From Planctomycetaceae bacterium (GTDB lineage: Bacteria > Planctomycetota > Planctomycetia > Pirellulales > Pirellulaceae): a stretch of DNA of 64,000 bases. Under the pieces are notes generated by a model that ran no database searches, was not told where the DNA came from, and worked only from the letters and a program-made list of their open reading frames with translations. The position numbers and the translations under genes are program-made. Below, piece by piece: positions 9,334 through 18,615 of this stretch. The stretch is taken from the NCBI GenBank assembly GCA_002709225.1, contig PAQH01000039.1, positions 43,620 through 107,619 of the forward strand. Reading direction: 5' to 3'. Numbering within the stretch: position 1 is the first letter of the stretch; each line of letters begins with the position of its first letter.

Positions 9334-10500
9334 TCAATCCCAAACGAGGTCTCCTGGCAAACGGTTCAGGTTGACGCAACCGTCGTCCGTCACCACAACC
9401 ATGTCTTCCACACGAATGCCGCCCAAATCACGACGATACAAACCGGGTTCAATCGTCAGCGCGTCACCTGTCACTAGCTCCGGCCCCTTGTAGTCCAATA
9501 GTGGAGGTTCGTGCACATCCAGACCGATCCCATGCCCGCTTCCGTGTGTCATCGCACAGTACGATTGGGGCGCCTCCTCATCCGGCAAACCCATTGCGTA
9601 ACCATGCCCTGTGATCACCGAGGCAATGGCAAGGTGCACCTCTTCACCTGACACACCTGCTCGTGTCGCAGCGATACCTGCCTGCTTGGCAGCAACCACC
9701 GTCTGATGCATTTCAACCAAGGTGTCGACAATTTCCCCATGCACAACCGTTCGCGTGCAGTCACCGTAGTAATGGGTTGTTTGGTCGCGCGGAAAAATGT
9801 CAATGATGACCGGCTGTCCGGTGCGTAAAACTCCCGACCCTCGATCATGGCAATCCGCTCCCGTTGGGCCACCCGCAACAATCGAAGGCGGGTTGGAGAA
9901 CCCGTGATCCAAAAGCCAATGATCGATCGCGGCACGAACCCTTTCAGACGTCAACGGCCGCCCATCAACCAGCAGTTGGCCGCTCGTATCTGCCGTTGCC
10001 CGCGCCACCATCTGGCAAGCCATTTCCATGGCCCCTTCGGTTACTTCCTGGGCTTTGCGAAGCCATTCAACTTCCTGCTGATCCTTGGCACGACGTGATA
10101 GAACGCCCAGTTCGCTATCACACTCCAGCTCAATGCCCGCCTCCCGAACCGCTTCGGCATAGATCAAAGGCAAAGAGCGATCGCCGACAACGCGGCGAAT
10201 ATCTGCCCGCCGCAAAAACTCCGCAGCCGCCTGCGCGGTCGCCGTTTCACGGTCACCCGACAGACCGCCAGCTGGCGTAAAGTCGGCAGGACAAGCTACT
10301 TCATCTACCCGGGCGTGCTGACGCGCACGTTGCATCTCAATGTCACGGAGAATCAACGTCGCATGAACACCGCCATCTGCAGGCAACTCAATCAGAACAG
10401 CCGGATCACCAACTGAAAACCGTAACCGATGGAACAGCGCCGCATTGGTCTCGGGAATCCCGGCCATGATTCTTCCCAATGCAGCGTTTTGGTCGGCCAT
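9334..10500 (-). CDS. M24 family metallopeptidase (Xaa-Pro aminopeptidase-like)
   Basis: 388 residues with the creatinase/aminopeptidase-P layout: an N-terminal substrate-recognition domain (about 1-150) and a C-terminal pita-bread domain. The dinuclear metal ligands can be read: Asp in VIIDIFPRD, Asp in GDCTRTV, His in HGSGHGIGLDVHEPP, Glu in TIEPGLY and Glu in GGIRVEDMV. No signal peptide is seen, so a cytoplasmic peptidase removing N-terminal residues before Pro is likely. The stop is 10 bases before the start of the DUF1549/DUF1553 gene, making it the first gene of a three-gene operon. That is an unusual partner for an exported protein pair. Confidence 0.9.
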   Translation of the reverse strand: MADQNAALGRIMAGIPETNAALFHRLRFSVGDPAVLIELPADGGVHATLILRDIEMQRARQHARVDEVACPADFTPAGGLSGDRETATAQAAAEFLRRADIRRVVGDRSLPLIYAEAVREAGIELECDSELGVLSRRAKDQQEVEWLRKAQEVTEGAMEMACQMVARATADTSGQLLVDGRPLTSERVRAAIDHWLLDHGFSNPPSIVAGGPTGADCHDRGSGVLRTGQPVIIDIFPRDQTTHYYGDCTRTVVHGEIVDTLVEMHQTVVAAKQAGIAATRAGVSGEEVHLAIASVITGHGYAMGLPDEEAPQSYCAMTHGSGHGIGLDVHEPPLLDYKGPELVTGDALTIEPGLYRRDLGGIRVEDMVVVTDDGCVNLNRLPGDLVWD

Positions 10501-10884
10501 TCTCTATTCCTCGCGCATGATCTATTGTCGCTCGCGCCAACGTCCGTCGATGGCCCCAAGCCCAGTATACGTACCCCTGGCAAGCGCACCAGTTACAGAT
10601 TCCTCAGGAAGCCCGCCAGCGGCCGAGCCAGCTACTGAACCAGATCCGCCGCTCTGCCGCGGCCGACTTCCCACCGGCCCATCAAACCACCGCCCTAACA
10701 CCCTGCTAGCAGTGCCTGTTCGTCTGGTTTTCACCGGCAATGACGACCTAATCGGAAAACTTGATCAGATCCATCAATTTTGATAGTATGATTGTGACCT
10801 GCGCTGGTCAGACTGGCCGACATACGTCATGATGTGTGGCCATACTACTAAGACATCAACCCCACTTTGGCGAGGTTCAAGCAG
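10501..10884. other. Intergenic region with divergent promoters
   Basis: About 380 bases between the minus-strand M24 operon and a plus-strand DUF1501 gene. One plausible plus-strand promoter lies at 10761-10789 (separate entry). No other gene, repeat or RNA was recognised. Confidence 0.5.
10761..10789 (+). promoter_or_regulatory. Candidate sigma70-type promoter of the DUF1501 gene
   Basis: TTGATC at 10761-10766, 17 bases, then TAGTAT at 10784-10789, in an A/T-rich stretch about 95 bases upstream of the ATG at 10885. A second possible -10, TATGAT, overlaps at 10787. Judged by eye only. Confidence 0.35.
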
Positions 10885-12273
10885 ATGCTCACCATTCTCG
10901 GAAAATCGGGTGGACGCAACGGTTTTTGTGACCGAGTTAGTCGTCGTGATTTCCTCACGATTGGCGGCGGGCTGACGATGGGTAGCCTCACCCTTCCACA
11001 GTTATTGGCTGCGGAATCCAAAGTCGGAATCAAGAATTCCCATAAAGCGATTATCAACATCTTCCTCGGTGGGGGTCCTCCACACCAGGACATGTGGGAC
11101 GTCAAGGTCGATGCGCCACGCGAAATCCGCGGGGAGTTCAAGCCAATCCACACCTCAGTGGAAGGTATCGAAATTTGCGAACTGTTCCCCATGATCGCGC
11201 AGTCGATGGAAAAGTATGTTCCTATTCGCTCTATCGTCGGCGCCAGGGGTGGGCACGCGGCTGTTCAAGCGATGATTGGCCGGGCGCCGAGCAATCCTCC
11301 GGCTGGTGGCTGGCCTTCTATGGGTGCTTGGGTCTCCAGGCTACAAGGGCCTGTCAACCACACCATTCCGCCGCATCTTAGTTTGATGTACAAGACCGAC
11401 CACGCTCCCTGGGGGGATCCAGGCAATGGTGGTTTCCTCGGAATGAAGCATGCCCCCTTCCGACTGGTTGGTGGCAAGGGTGCGAAACGTTCGGTGCAAT
11501 CTCGTGAAAATATGGTGCTGAAGAACATCACCCTTGATCGCCTCAGCGACCGCAATGCAGTGCTTACGTCGCTCGACAATTTCCGTCGTGAAACGGACGC
11601 CACGGGTGTCATGGAAGGTGTCGACTCGTTTACACAGCAGGCACTCGGCATTCTGACTGATTCAAAACTCGCCGAAGCGCTCGACTACACCAAAGAAGAT
11701 CCCAAGTTGATCGAACGTTATGGCAAAGGAAACCCAGGATTTACGGCCGACGGTGCCCCGAAAGTCACCGAGAATTTCCTAGTAGCGCGGCGCCTGGTCG
11801 AAGCGGGTGCACGTGTGGTTTCGATGAACTTTAGCCGCTGGGATTGGCACGGCGGCAACTTTAACCGCAGCCGGCAAGACATGCCGATGCTCGATCGAGC
11901 ACTAACGGCTTTGGTGGACGACCTTGACGACCGTGGCATGCTGGATGATGTTGGTATTGTCTGCTGGGGTGAATTTGGACGGACCCCGAAGATTAATAAA
12001 AATGCCGGACGCGACCACTGGCCGCGAGTGTCCTGCGCCATCATGGCCGGCGGTGGTATCCGAGCCGGACAGGTGATCGGTGCGACAAATCGACTCGGTG
12101 AATACGCGACCGATCGGCCAGTTACCTTCTCTGAAGTCCACTCGACGCTGTACCACAATATCGGCCTGGATTGGGACTTCCTGGGGGTCTCGGCTAACCG
12201 GCAATTCGATCTGCGGGGACGACCGTACTACCCAGTAGATCCGGAAGTCATGCCAATGAAAGAACTGGTTTAA
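10885..12273 (+). CDS. DUF1501 family secreted protein (monocistronic)
   Basis: 462 residues. A clear twin-arginine signal, SRRDFLTIGGGLTMGS, lies 18-35 residues from the start, with a likely cleavage after LLAAE. The ATG at 10885 with GAGG 9 bases upstream is preferred to the TTG at 10867. DUF1501 hallmarks are IFLGGGPPHQDMWD, a WDWHGGNF segment, GEFGRTP and AGRDHWPRVSCAIMAGGGI. The gene has its own promoter candidate and a strong terminator, and no DUF1549/1553 partner is adjacent. The catalytic role is unknown; the fold family suggests a metal-dependent phosphatase or sulfatase-like hydrolase acting outside the cytoplasm. Confidence 0.92.
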   Translation: MLTILGKSGGRNGFCDRVSRRDFLTIGGGLTMGSLTLPQLLAAESKVGIKNSHKAIINIFLGGGPPHQDMWDVKVDAPREIRGEFKPIHTSVEGIEICELFPMIAQSMEKYVPIRSIVGARGGHAAVQAMIGRAPSNPPAGGWPSMGAWVSRLQGPVNHTIPPHLSLMYKTDHAPWGDPGNGGFLGMKHAPFRLVGGKGAKRSVQSRENMVLKNITLDRLSDRNAVLTSLDNFRRETDATGVMEGVDSFTQQALGILTDSKLAEALDYTKEDPKLIERYGKGNPGFTADGAPKVTENFLVARRLVEAGARVVSMNFSRWDWHGGNFNRSRQDMPMLDRALTALVDDLDDRGMLDDVGIVCWGEFGRTPKINKNAGRDHWPRVSCAIMAGGGIRAGQVIGATNRLGEYATDRPVTFSEVHSTLYHNIGLDWDFLGVSANRQFDLRGRPYYPVDPEVMPMKELV

Positions 12274-12304
12274 ACGTCAGACCAGAACAATACCTACAAA
12301 AATA

Positions 12305-12335
12305 GACCCGCGAGCTGGCTCGCGGGTCTTTTTTT
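12305..12335 (+). terminator. Rho-independent terminator
   Basis: A perfect 10-bp stem (12305-12314 with 12319-12328), loop CTGG, followed by seven T at 12329-12335. It lies 31 bases after the stop of the DUF1501 gene and would end its transcript. Confidence 0.93.
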
Positions 12336-12544
12336 GTAGTAAGGACGCCACAGCTTCACAGTCCAAACTGCTCCTCCCTAGTCCCCAAAGTCAGCGCGGC
12401 CCAGCTCTCCCGTTCGCAGAGAGGTCTGGCAAGTCAACTCTCTCGCCCCTCGCATCCCTTGATCGAAAACGGTCTACTGGTAGCTGCTGGACACCGCAGT
12501 GACTGGTATGGTGTGTTACCCACTCGAAGCCTCGACTCCACCAC

Positions 12545-13546
12545 GTGTTCCCTGACGTACGAATTCAATCTGTGAATAAATCTTCGCCCCGACCCCACAT
12601 ACTCGACTATCTGCGACTGTTCCGCATTCCCAATGTGTTCACGGCCATCGCCGACATTGCCATGGGATTTCTGCTCGTTCGCGGGAGCCCTGATCCCGTC
12701 GTGGTATTCGTCTTACTGGCAGGCGCATCCGCACTGATCTACACAGCGGGCATGGTATTGAATGACGTCTTTGACGTTGATATCGACCGCCGTGAACGAC
12801 CTGAACGCCCGCTTCCTGCGGGCCGGATTTCATTGTCCTCTGCCCGATTGATCGGGGTGGGAATGTTGGCAGGGGGCGTACTCCTGGCATCCTTGGCGGG
12901 CTTCTTCTGCACCGTCACAGGAGTACTCACCTGGCGTCCTGCAGTCGTGGCGTTGGGCCTGGTGAGCGCAGTTTTACTGTACGATGCCTGGCTGAAGAGA
13001 ACTCCCCTGGGACCATTGGGGATGGCATCTTGCCGGTTTTTGAATGTCTTGTTGGGGGCGAGTATCGCGGCACCCGCCGCCGATTGGTGGTTGGCATACT
13101 ATGGCCCTGTCCCCCTCATCGCCGGTGGAGGCCTGGGAATCTACATCGTCGGAGTAACGTGGTTTGCACGTAGTGAAGCCGAAACAAGTCATCGCCTGAG
13201 TCTCGGGTTAGCAACGGGGGTCATTGCCTTAGGGATCGTCACTTTGGGACTTCTACACAACACCCTCGAACTTGTTGAGCCTAAGCGAACGCTACTCCTG
13301 GCAAACCAAGGCGGTTGGGTACTACTGATGAGTTTGTTGGCGTTTGTGATATTGCAACGGTGTCTGATCGCCATCGCAAATCCATCTCCACAGAAAGTGC
13401 AATTCGCAGTCAAGAACTGCATTCTCTCCATCATTACGCTTGATGCTGCGGTCGTATTGGATACCAGCAATGTGTACTGTGCCGTGAGTGTGCTGGCCCT
13501 GCTTGTGCCTACGTTAGTTTTGGGACGTTGGGTCTATTCAACCTAA
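12545..13546 (+). CDS. UbiA family prenyltransferase
   Basis: About 333 residues with eight or nine hydrophobic helices, an integral membrane enzyme that transfers isoprenyl groups to an acceptor. The first aspartate-rich motif is NDVFDVDID (residues 73-81), followed by RPLPAGRIS. The second loop carries YDAWLKR in place of the full second DxxxD, then GMASCRFLNVLLGAS. This matches the subgroup often found in bacteria outside ubiquinone synthesis, so the acceptor is not known. The start is uncertain: GTG at 12545 and GTG at 12572 are both possible, and neither has a good ribosome-binding site. It stands alone and converges with the sulfatase. Confidence 0.85.
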   Translation: MFPDVRIQSVNKSSPRPHILDYLRLFRIPNVFTAIADIAMGFLLVRGSPDPVVVFVLLAGASALIYTAGMVLNDVFDVDIDRRERPERPLPAGRISLSSARLIGVGMLAGGVLLASLAGFFCTVTGVLTWRPAVVALGLVSAVLLYDAWLKRTPLGPLGMASCRFLNVLLGASIAAPAADWWLAYYGPVPLIAGGGLGIYIVGVTWFARSEAETSHRLSLGLATGVIALGIVTLGLLHNTLELVEPKRTLLLANQGGWVLLMSLLAFVILQRCLIAIANPSPQKVQFAVKNCILSIITLDAAVVLDTSNVYCAVSVLALLVPTLVLGRWVYST

Positions 13547-13634
13547 AGCTGGCCCACCGCATTGCCGACGCTTGACGCGCCATCAGCCGAGAGGTCACGA
13601 CAACGTCAAAGTTGGTTCGTGACACATGGGACGA

Positions 13635-15263
13635 TCAAGGGACGACCTTCTGGACGACCGGGCTATCGCGATACCCCAGTCGACAGGCTTTGACCCGCAA
13701 CCGAGTATTAGGAGAGAAAGCGATTGGCCCTGTATAAAGTTTCCACCCACGCTGCCCCACTCCAATCGCGTAGGCGATCGAGGCGCCCTTGGTTCGACAA
13801 GACATGTCTATCCGACCATCCTGTATGGTGATTTGCGGCTGCTCCGTCGTATTCCAATGGCCCCCTGGTCGCGCTACCTCATCGAGAATCGGCTCCGGGA
13901 TCAAACCCAAATCTCCGGTATCTCGGGCCCAGCTGTCAAGCGCTTTACGCATGCGTTGCAGCTGACTCTGGAATTGTGGGGCCGCTGCCAAATTCCGGAT
14001 TTCATGGGGATCGGCCTGTGTGTCATAAAGCTCCTCGACAGGTTTAGTAGAACGGAAAAACAACTCTTGGATCTCGTCCAAATCACCTGCGGCGTGGAGT
14101 CGACGCATTTCACGCATCGTCGGCATCTGATCCATGTAGTCAATGGACTGGGCGTAAGGAAGCTCAGGCATGAAATTACGAATGTACTTGAACCGCTTAT
14201 CACGCACGGCACGAATGATATCGCGTGCTTCATCCATTCGGTCACGTGCCGCAAAAATGAACTCGCGTTCCTGTGCACGCTCAGGCCCCAGGATCACCTG
14301 CCCTTGCATATGCTGAGGAACCGGAACGCCCGCCAGCGACAGTACCGTTGGCGCCAAGTCAAGAAAACAAACCATGTCATCGCGTCGCGTATTTGGGGCG
14401 ACGCGCCCAGGCCAACGAACTACCAACGGCACACGAATTCCGGAATCGTAAATCCAACGTTTTGCACGTGGTAAACCACGACCGTGGTCACCCCAAAAAA
14501 AGACAACCGTCTGATCTGTCAGACCATCTTGCTTGAGGTCGCGCAGAATCTTCCCAACTCGCCGATCTGTCGCAGTAATCAGATCGGCATAGCGCGCCCA
14601 ATCGCGACGTGTCACGGGAGTGTCGGGATAGTAGGGAGGAACCTTTGCCTGATCGGGGTCATGCCGCTTGTCCGCTGGCAACGAAGAACGCAATCTCTGG
14701 TAGGCTGCCTCTGGCTGTCGAATACGACTCTCGTGCGTACTGGTCAAATTAATGACGCAAAAAAAGGGAGTCTCATCATCCGGTCGGTTACGCCAATGCG
14801 CACCTCGGCGGTTGTCGTCCCAAGCCGTGAGTGGCGACGCAAACTGATAATCGGTTTTTGAATCGTTGGTGCAGTAGTATCCGGCTCGGCGCAGGTACTC
14901 GGTAAAACAACGTACGTAGTCAGGAGGGACCCCATTAGCCCGCATGTGTTGAGTGCCAATACTGGTGGGATACATCCCGGTGATTACACCCGACCGTGTC
15001 GGCGCACACACACCAGAGTGTGAAAAGGCATTAGTAAACAGCGCCCCTTGTCGCGCCAACCGATCGATATTCGGCGTAATCGCGTAATCGTCGCCGTAGC
15101 AGCCCAGATCCGGACTGATATCCTCAAGACTGATCCACAGGATATTGGGACGTTGCGTGGACTCCTCGCGAGCCGCTGTCGTTCTCTCTCCCCTACCGTA
15201 CGCGCAGAGGAAACAACTCAGCACCATACCCACATGCAATCCCAGCCATCTGTGTTTCTTCAT
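13635..15263 (-). CDS. Formylglycine-dependent sulfatase (S1 type)
   Basis: 542 residues with a Sec signal peptide (MKKHRWLGLHVGMVLSCFLCAYG). The ATG at 15263 is chosen for this signal; an in-frame ATG at 15296 also exists and neither has a strong ribosome-binding site. The catalytic site is CAPTR, in which Cys is oxidised to formylglycine by an FGE enzyme. Other metal or sulfate-site segments are NILWISLEDISPDLGCYG, TPNIDRLA, GDHGRGLPRAKRW and the late GGHWNTTEQ. The enzyme removes sulfate from a carbohydrate ester, probably a sulfated polysaccharide, in the periplasm. The gene lies 78 bases downstream of the PEP-hydrolase-like gene and may share its transcript. Confidence 0.93.
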   Translation of the reverse strand: MKKHRWLGLHVGMVLSCFLCAYGRGERTTAAREESTQRPNILWISLEDISPDLGCYGDDYAITPNIDRLARQGALFTNAFSHSGVCAPTRSGVITGMYPTSIGTQHMRANGVPPDYVRCFTEYLRRAGYYCTNDSKTDYQFASPLTAWDDNRRGAHWRNRPDDETPFFCVINLTSTHESRIRQPEAAYQRLRSSLPADKRHDPDQAKVPPYYPDTPVTRRDWARYADLITATDRRVGKILRDLKQDGLTDQTVVFFWGDHGRGLPRAKRWIYDSGIRVPLVVRWPGRVAPNTRRDDMVCFLDLAPTVLSLAGVPVPQHMQGQVILGPERAQEREFIFAARDRMDEARDIIRAVRDKRFKYIRNFMPELPYAQSIDYMDQMPTMREMRRLHAAGDLDEIQELFFRSTKPVEELYDTQADPHEIRNLAAAPQFQSQLQRMRKALDSWARDTGDLGLIPEPILDEVARPGGHWNTTEQPQITIQDGRIDMSCRTKGASIAYAIGVGQRGWKLYTGPIAFSPNTRLRVKACRLGYRDSPVVQKVVP

Positions 15264-15341
15264 CACTGTATTCCATTCCATCCAGGATAATTCCATCCAG
15301 GAAAGTCGTTATTGGGTTGAGCAAGCTCGTGCACCATTAGA

Positions 15342-16184
15342 TCATTGCGATCGCGTCAAAGAAAGTTCGCTGAACTGACGGACACGCGATTCGATCGCGG
15401 GCTCCACGGGTAGCCGCTCCATACTGCTCGCGCCATAAAATCCACTGATACCCTCCGTCTGATCAAGTATGTACTGGGCGTCCTCCGGCTCAGCGATAGG
15501 ACCTCCATGACACAGCACCAGAATCTCAGGATTAACCCGTTTCGCGGCGTCGTGCATTTCCTGCACGCGAGGAACCGCTTCTTCAAGTGTCACGGCAGTC
15601 TCCGCGCCAATGGTCCCTTTGGTCGTCAAACCCATGTGCGGGATCAAAATGTCAGCTCCCGCACTAGCCAGAGCTGCCGCCTGATCACAATCAAAACAGT
15701 AAGGTGTGGTCAACAGGCCCATTTGATGTGCCGTGTGAATCATGTCCACTTCAGGTCCAAAACCCATCCCGGTCTCTTCAAGATTTTGACGAAACCGGCC
15801 GTCAATCAGCCCCACGGTTGGAAAATTCTGCACCCCTGAAAACCCCGCCTGATCGACCTGCCGCAGAAACAGCTTCATCACTCGAAAGGGATCTGTCCCG
15901 CAAATCCCGGCAAGTACCGGTGTATGTGTGACCACTGGGATCACTTCGCGCGCCATTTCCATGACGATCGCATTCGCATCTCCATAGGGCATCATTCCTG
16001 ATAAGGACCCCCGCCCGCCCATCCGAAATCGACCCGAGTTGTAGATCACCAGTAGATCCACACCACCCGCTTCCGCCATCTTCGCGCTCAACCCGGTCCC
16101 CGCTCCACCACCAACAATGGGTTTGCCCACAGCGAGTTTGGCACGCATTCGATCGAGAATTACATCCCGTGAAAACAAACCCAT
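15342..16184 (-). CDS. PEP-hydrolase-like TIM-barrel protein (C-terminal half of the Tm-1 type)
   Basis: 280 residues of the phosphoenolpyruvate hydrolase-like family (PF09370), a cytosolic TIM barrel related to isocitrate lyase/PEP mutase folds. Visible family segments: [65 protein letters not shown] and [13 protein letters not shown]. It lies 64 bases downstream of the Tm-1-like gene. In plant Tm-1 and in many fungi and bacteria these two domains are fused or adjacent. The reaction is not established. Co-location with an HpaI aldolase suggests handling of a 2-oxo acid, which is inference. Confidence 0.9.
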   Translation of the reverse strand: MGLFSRDVILDRMRAKLAVGKPIVGGGAGTGLSAKMAEAGGVDLLVIYNSGRFRMGGRGSLSGMMPYGDANAIVMEMAREVIPVVTHTPVLAGICGTDPFRVMKLFLRQVDQAGFSGVQNFPTVGLIDGRFRQNLEETGMGFGPEVDMIHTAHQMGLLTTPYCFDCDQAAALASAGADILIPHMGLTTKGTIGAETAVTLEEAVPRVQEMHDAAKRVNPEILVLCHGGPIAEPEDAQYILDQTEGISGFYGASSMERLPVEPAIESRVRQFSELSLTRSQ

Positions 16185-16248
16185 TGCTCAGACTCCTCCC
16201 ACACGCTCGTCGAATTCTGGTAATGCGCAAGGCTCCTGCGCAGCGCGC

Positions 16249-17472
16249 TCAATCTGCCTTGTCAAGTTGTTCGGCCTGGAGCATCGCCAACAGATGTTCG
16301 GCCGCGGTCACCGCAAACAACTCGTCATTAATGTGTTGATCCATCTCGACTACTGGTACGCCAGCGGTGTTTTCCTTAATCGCGTCGAACAATGCCTGGC
16401 GGGCCAGTAAATCCTTAAATGGCTGTCCCTCCGCATCGATCGATGACACACCTCTCAACGGTAACAAGATCACCGCTGGCCCCTTTGCGTCAGCAACTTT
16501 CCTGGCAATTTCAGCACCCACACGCTGATTCTCAGAAACGGTTGTCCGCATCAGCGTCACCGTGGGATTGTGGTGATAAAAGGTACGTTCAGAATACTCC
16601 GTAGGAATCGTATCCGGAGGGCCGAAATTAACCATATCCGTGGCACCCACGGAAATCACCTGAGGGATCCCGCGCCGCGCTGCGGCGGTGAGTCTCGCTG
16701 GACCTGCCGAAAGAATGCCACCAACTAGTTCATCTACCAGTTCAGTCGTCGTCAAGTCGAGAACTCCAAGGATCACCCCCTCCTCAATCAATGATTCCAT
16801 CGCCTGCCCGCCGTTACCGGTGGCATGGAAAACCAACACTTCGTAACCGGCGTCCTCCAGCACGGTACGCGCCCGTTCAACACAAGGAGTCGTCACACCA
16901 AACATCGTCGCCGCGACCAGTGGTCGGTCTCCCGTCATGTTGGCGGGTTGCTGCTGCACCATCCCAGCCATTGCCGCGGCCGCATTGGCAAGCACTCGTC
17001 GACTGATGCGATTGATTCCGGCAAGATCAACCACAGAATTGAGCATCAGAATATCTTTGTCCGCGACGTAAGGCCGCACCTGGCCCGACGCCAACGTACT
17101 CACCATCAACTTGGGGGTCCCCACAGGCAGCACGCGCATTGCGGCAGTCCCAATCGTCGTCCCGGCAGAACCTCCTAATGCCAGGACACCCTGCACTGGA
17201 TCGCGGTGCTGCGCATTTGTGATGATTTGTGCAGCTCCGCGCGCAGCCGCCGCCACGGCGACTCCCCGATCATTGGTAACCAGCAGTTCCTGGTGCGTAG
17301 TACCCGCTGCCGCAAATACCTCCTCGCGGGAAATATCCGCTGTCAAAGTCGGTTTTCCCAGGCAACCCACATCAACCAAACAAACCTGGCAACCATGTGC
17401 CCGCAGATGTTCGCGCAAGAACTGCGTTTCCGGTCCCTTGGTATCCAAGGTTGCCAACAAGAAGACAGTCAT
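16249..17472 (-). CDS. Tm-1-like ATP-binding protein (UPF0261)
   Basis: 407 residues of the UPF0261 family (PF06792), homologous to the N-terminal half of the tomato mosaic virus resistance protein Tm-1. Family segments: TLDTKGPETQFLREHL at the start, GGSAGTTIGTAAMRVLPVG, VSTLASGQVRPYV, NAAAAMAGM, FHATGNGGQAMESLIEEG and GATDMVNFG. A cytosolic two-domain Rossmann-like protein that binds ATP in the plant homologue; the bacterial reaction is unknown. The next gene encodes the partner TIM barrel. The HpaI aldolase ends about 136 bases upstream on the same strand. Confidence 0.92.
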   Translation of the reverse strand: MTVFLLATLDTKGPETQFLREHLRAHGCQVCLVDVGCLGKPTLTADISREEVFAAAGTTHQELLVTNDRGVAVAAAARGAAQIITNAQHRDPVQGVLALGGSAGTTIGTAAMRVLPVGTPKLMVSTLASGQVRPYVADKDILMLNSVVDLAGINRISRRVLANAAAAMAGMVQQQPANMTGDRPLVAATMFGVTTPCVERARTVLEDAGYEVLVFHATGNGGQAMESLIEEGVILGVLDLTTTELVDELVGGILSAGPARLTAAARRGIPQVISVGATDMVNFGPPDTIPTEYSERTFYHHNPTVTLMRTTVSENQRVGAEIARKVADAKGPAVILLPLRGVSSIDAEGQPFKDLLARQALFDAIKENTAGVPVVEMDQHINDELFAVTAAEHLLAMLQAEQLDKAD

Positions 17473-17608
17473 CGCTTTGCCTAGTCAGGACCCCAGAAAT
17501 GACGTCAAGAAAAAACATCAGCGAGCACGGAAAACCGAACTAAGACCGCGTTGGCACCACAGATGCACGACTTTCCCCGCATTGCTCGCGCGAACGCTGG
17601 TCATCCAA

Positions 17609-18406
17609 TCAATAGCGGGCCACATCCCGCGCACCCTCTTCCGGAAATACGGCTTGCACCACTTCCTGTGCCTTAGCCGTCATCATTCTCAAATCACTAC
17701 CAATGGCGAGAAACTGCATTCCTTGCTGTGCACGATCGAGCGCTGATTGCTCATCCATCGCATGGATCCCAGTAGGGGTCCCTACTTGTTTGCCAACCTC
17801 AATCACTCGCTGGATCGCTGCTTCATGCGCATCGGGAGTTGGAAACGTTCCATCATCGTCGCGCATCTGAAAACGCAAATCATTGGGACCAATGAAGATC
17901 GCGTCGCAACCAGGCAGGCTGTAAATCTCCGGGGCATTCTCAACTCCCTGCGGACTCTCGGTTTGGAGAACGACCAGAATTTCATCGTTCGCACGTTCGT
18001 AGTAATCGCCAGCAGTCGCAGAGAAGTTCATGGAGTGCATTCCACCACCGACGCTACGATTTCCAACCGGCGGGTACTTGGCAGCTGCAATCGCGACTCG
18101 CGCCTGTTCCACGGTATCAACCATGGGAACTACGATACCCCAGGCACCTGCGTCGAGCACGCGCTTGATGTAGTGATGCGTACCCTCGGGGACTCGTGCC
18201 AATGGGACACACCCGGCATCGGCAATCGCTCCAAAAATCGTCGTCGCCTGTTTCCAATCGATCGCCGAGTGCTCAATATCGAGCGTCATCCAGTCAAATC
18301 CCAAACGAGCCAGCACACGGGTCGCGTACAAGTCGCCCAGTGACAGCCATGTACCAAACGTAGGTTCACCTTGTTCCAGCTTTCGCTTGACAGGATTTGT
18401 TTTCAT
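17609..18406 (-). CDS. HpcH/HpaI family aldolase
   Basis: 265 residues, a class II metal-dependent pyruvate aldolase that splits 2-keto-3-deoxy sugar acids or 4-hydroxy-2-oxo diacids to pyruvate and an aldehyde. The active-site segments are [10 protein letters not shown] (general base His and metal-side acid), PLARVPEG (Arg for pyruvate), [15 protein letters not shown] (metal Glu) and AIFIGPNDL (metal Asp). The same family contains 2-keto-3-deoxy-L-rhamnonate aldolase (RhmA) and HpaI, and sequence alone does not fix the substrate. It heads a minus-strand group with Tm-1-like, PEP-hydrolase-like and sulfatase genes. A deoxy-sugar acid substrate would fit the fuconate-dehydratase-like enzyme at 24.9 kb. 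Confidence 0.92.
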   Translation of the reverse strand: MKTNPVKRKLEQGEPTFGTWLSLGDLYATRVLARLGFDWMTLDIEHSAIDWKQATTIFGAIADAGCVPLARVPEGTHHYIKRVLDAGAWGIVVPMVDTVEQARVAIAAAKYPPVGNRSVGGGMHSMNFSATAGDYYERANDEILVVLQTESPQGVENAPEIYSLPGCDAIFIGPNDLRFQMRDDDGTFPTPDAHEAAIQRVIEVGKQVGTPTGIHAMDEQSALDRAQQGMQFLAIGSDLRMMTAKAQEVVQAVFPEEGARDVARY

Positions 18407-18615
18407 CCGATGGATCTCTACTCTTGAATTCTCGGTGTGATATGCTGGGCCTTCTGCAACTGGCCTACCAGGCTTGCCATTCTAACACCTCAAACGGCAC
18501 AGACCCACTGGGGGAGCCCGCCGCGGGGGAACTCACAAATAACGCAACCGCACATCGACAACCGACCGGTGTCACGGCCCAACTGGTGTACGTATCTCTG
18601 GGGAGACAGGCTGCG

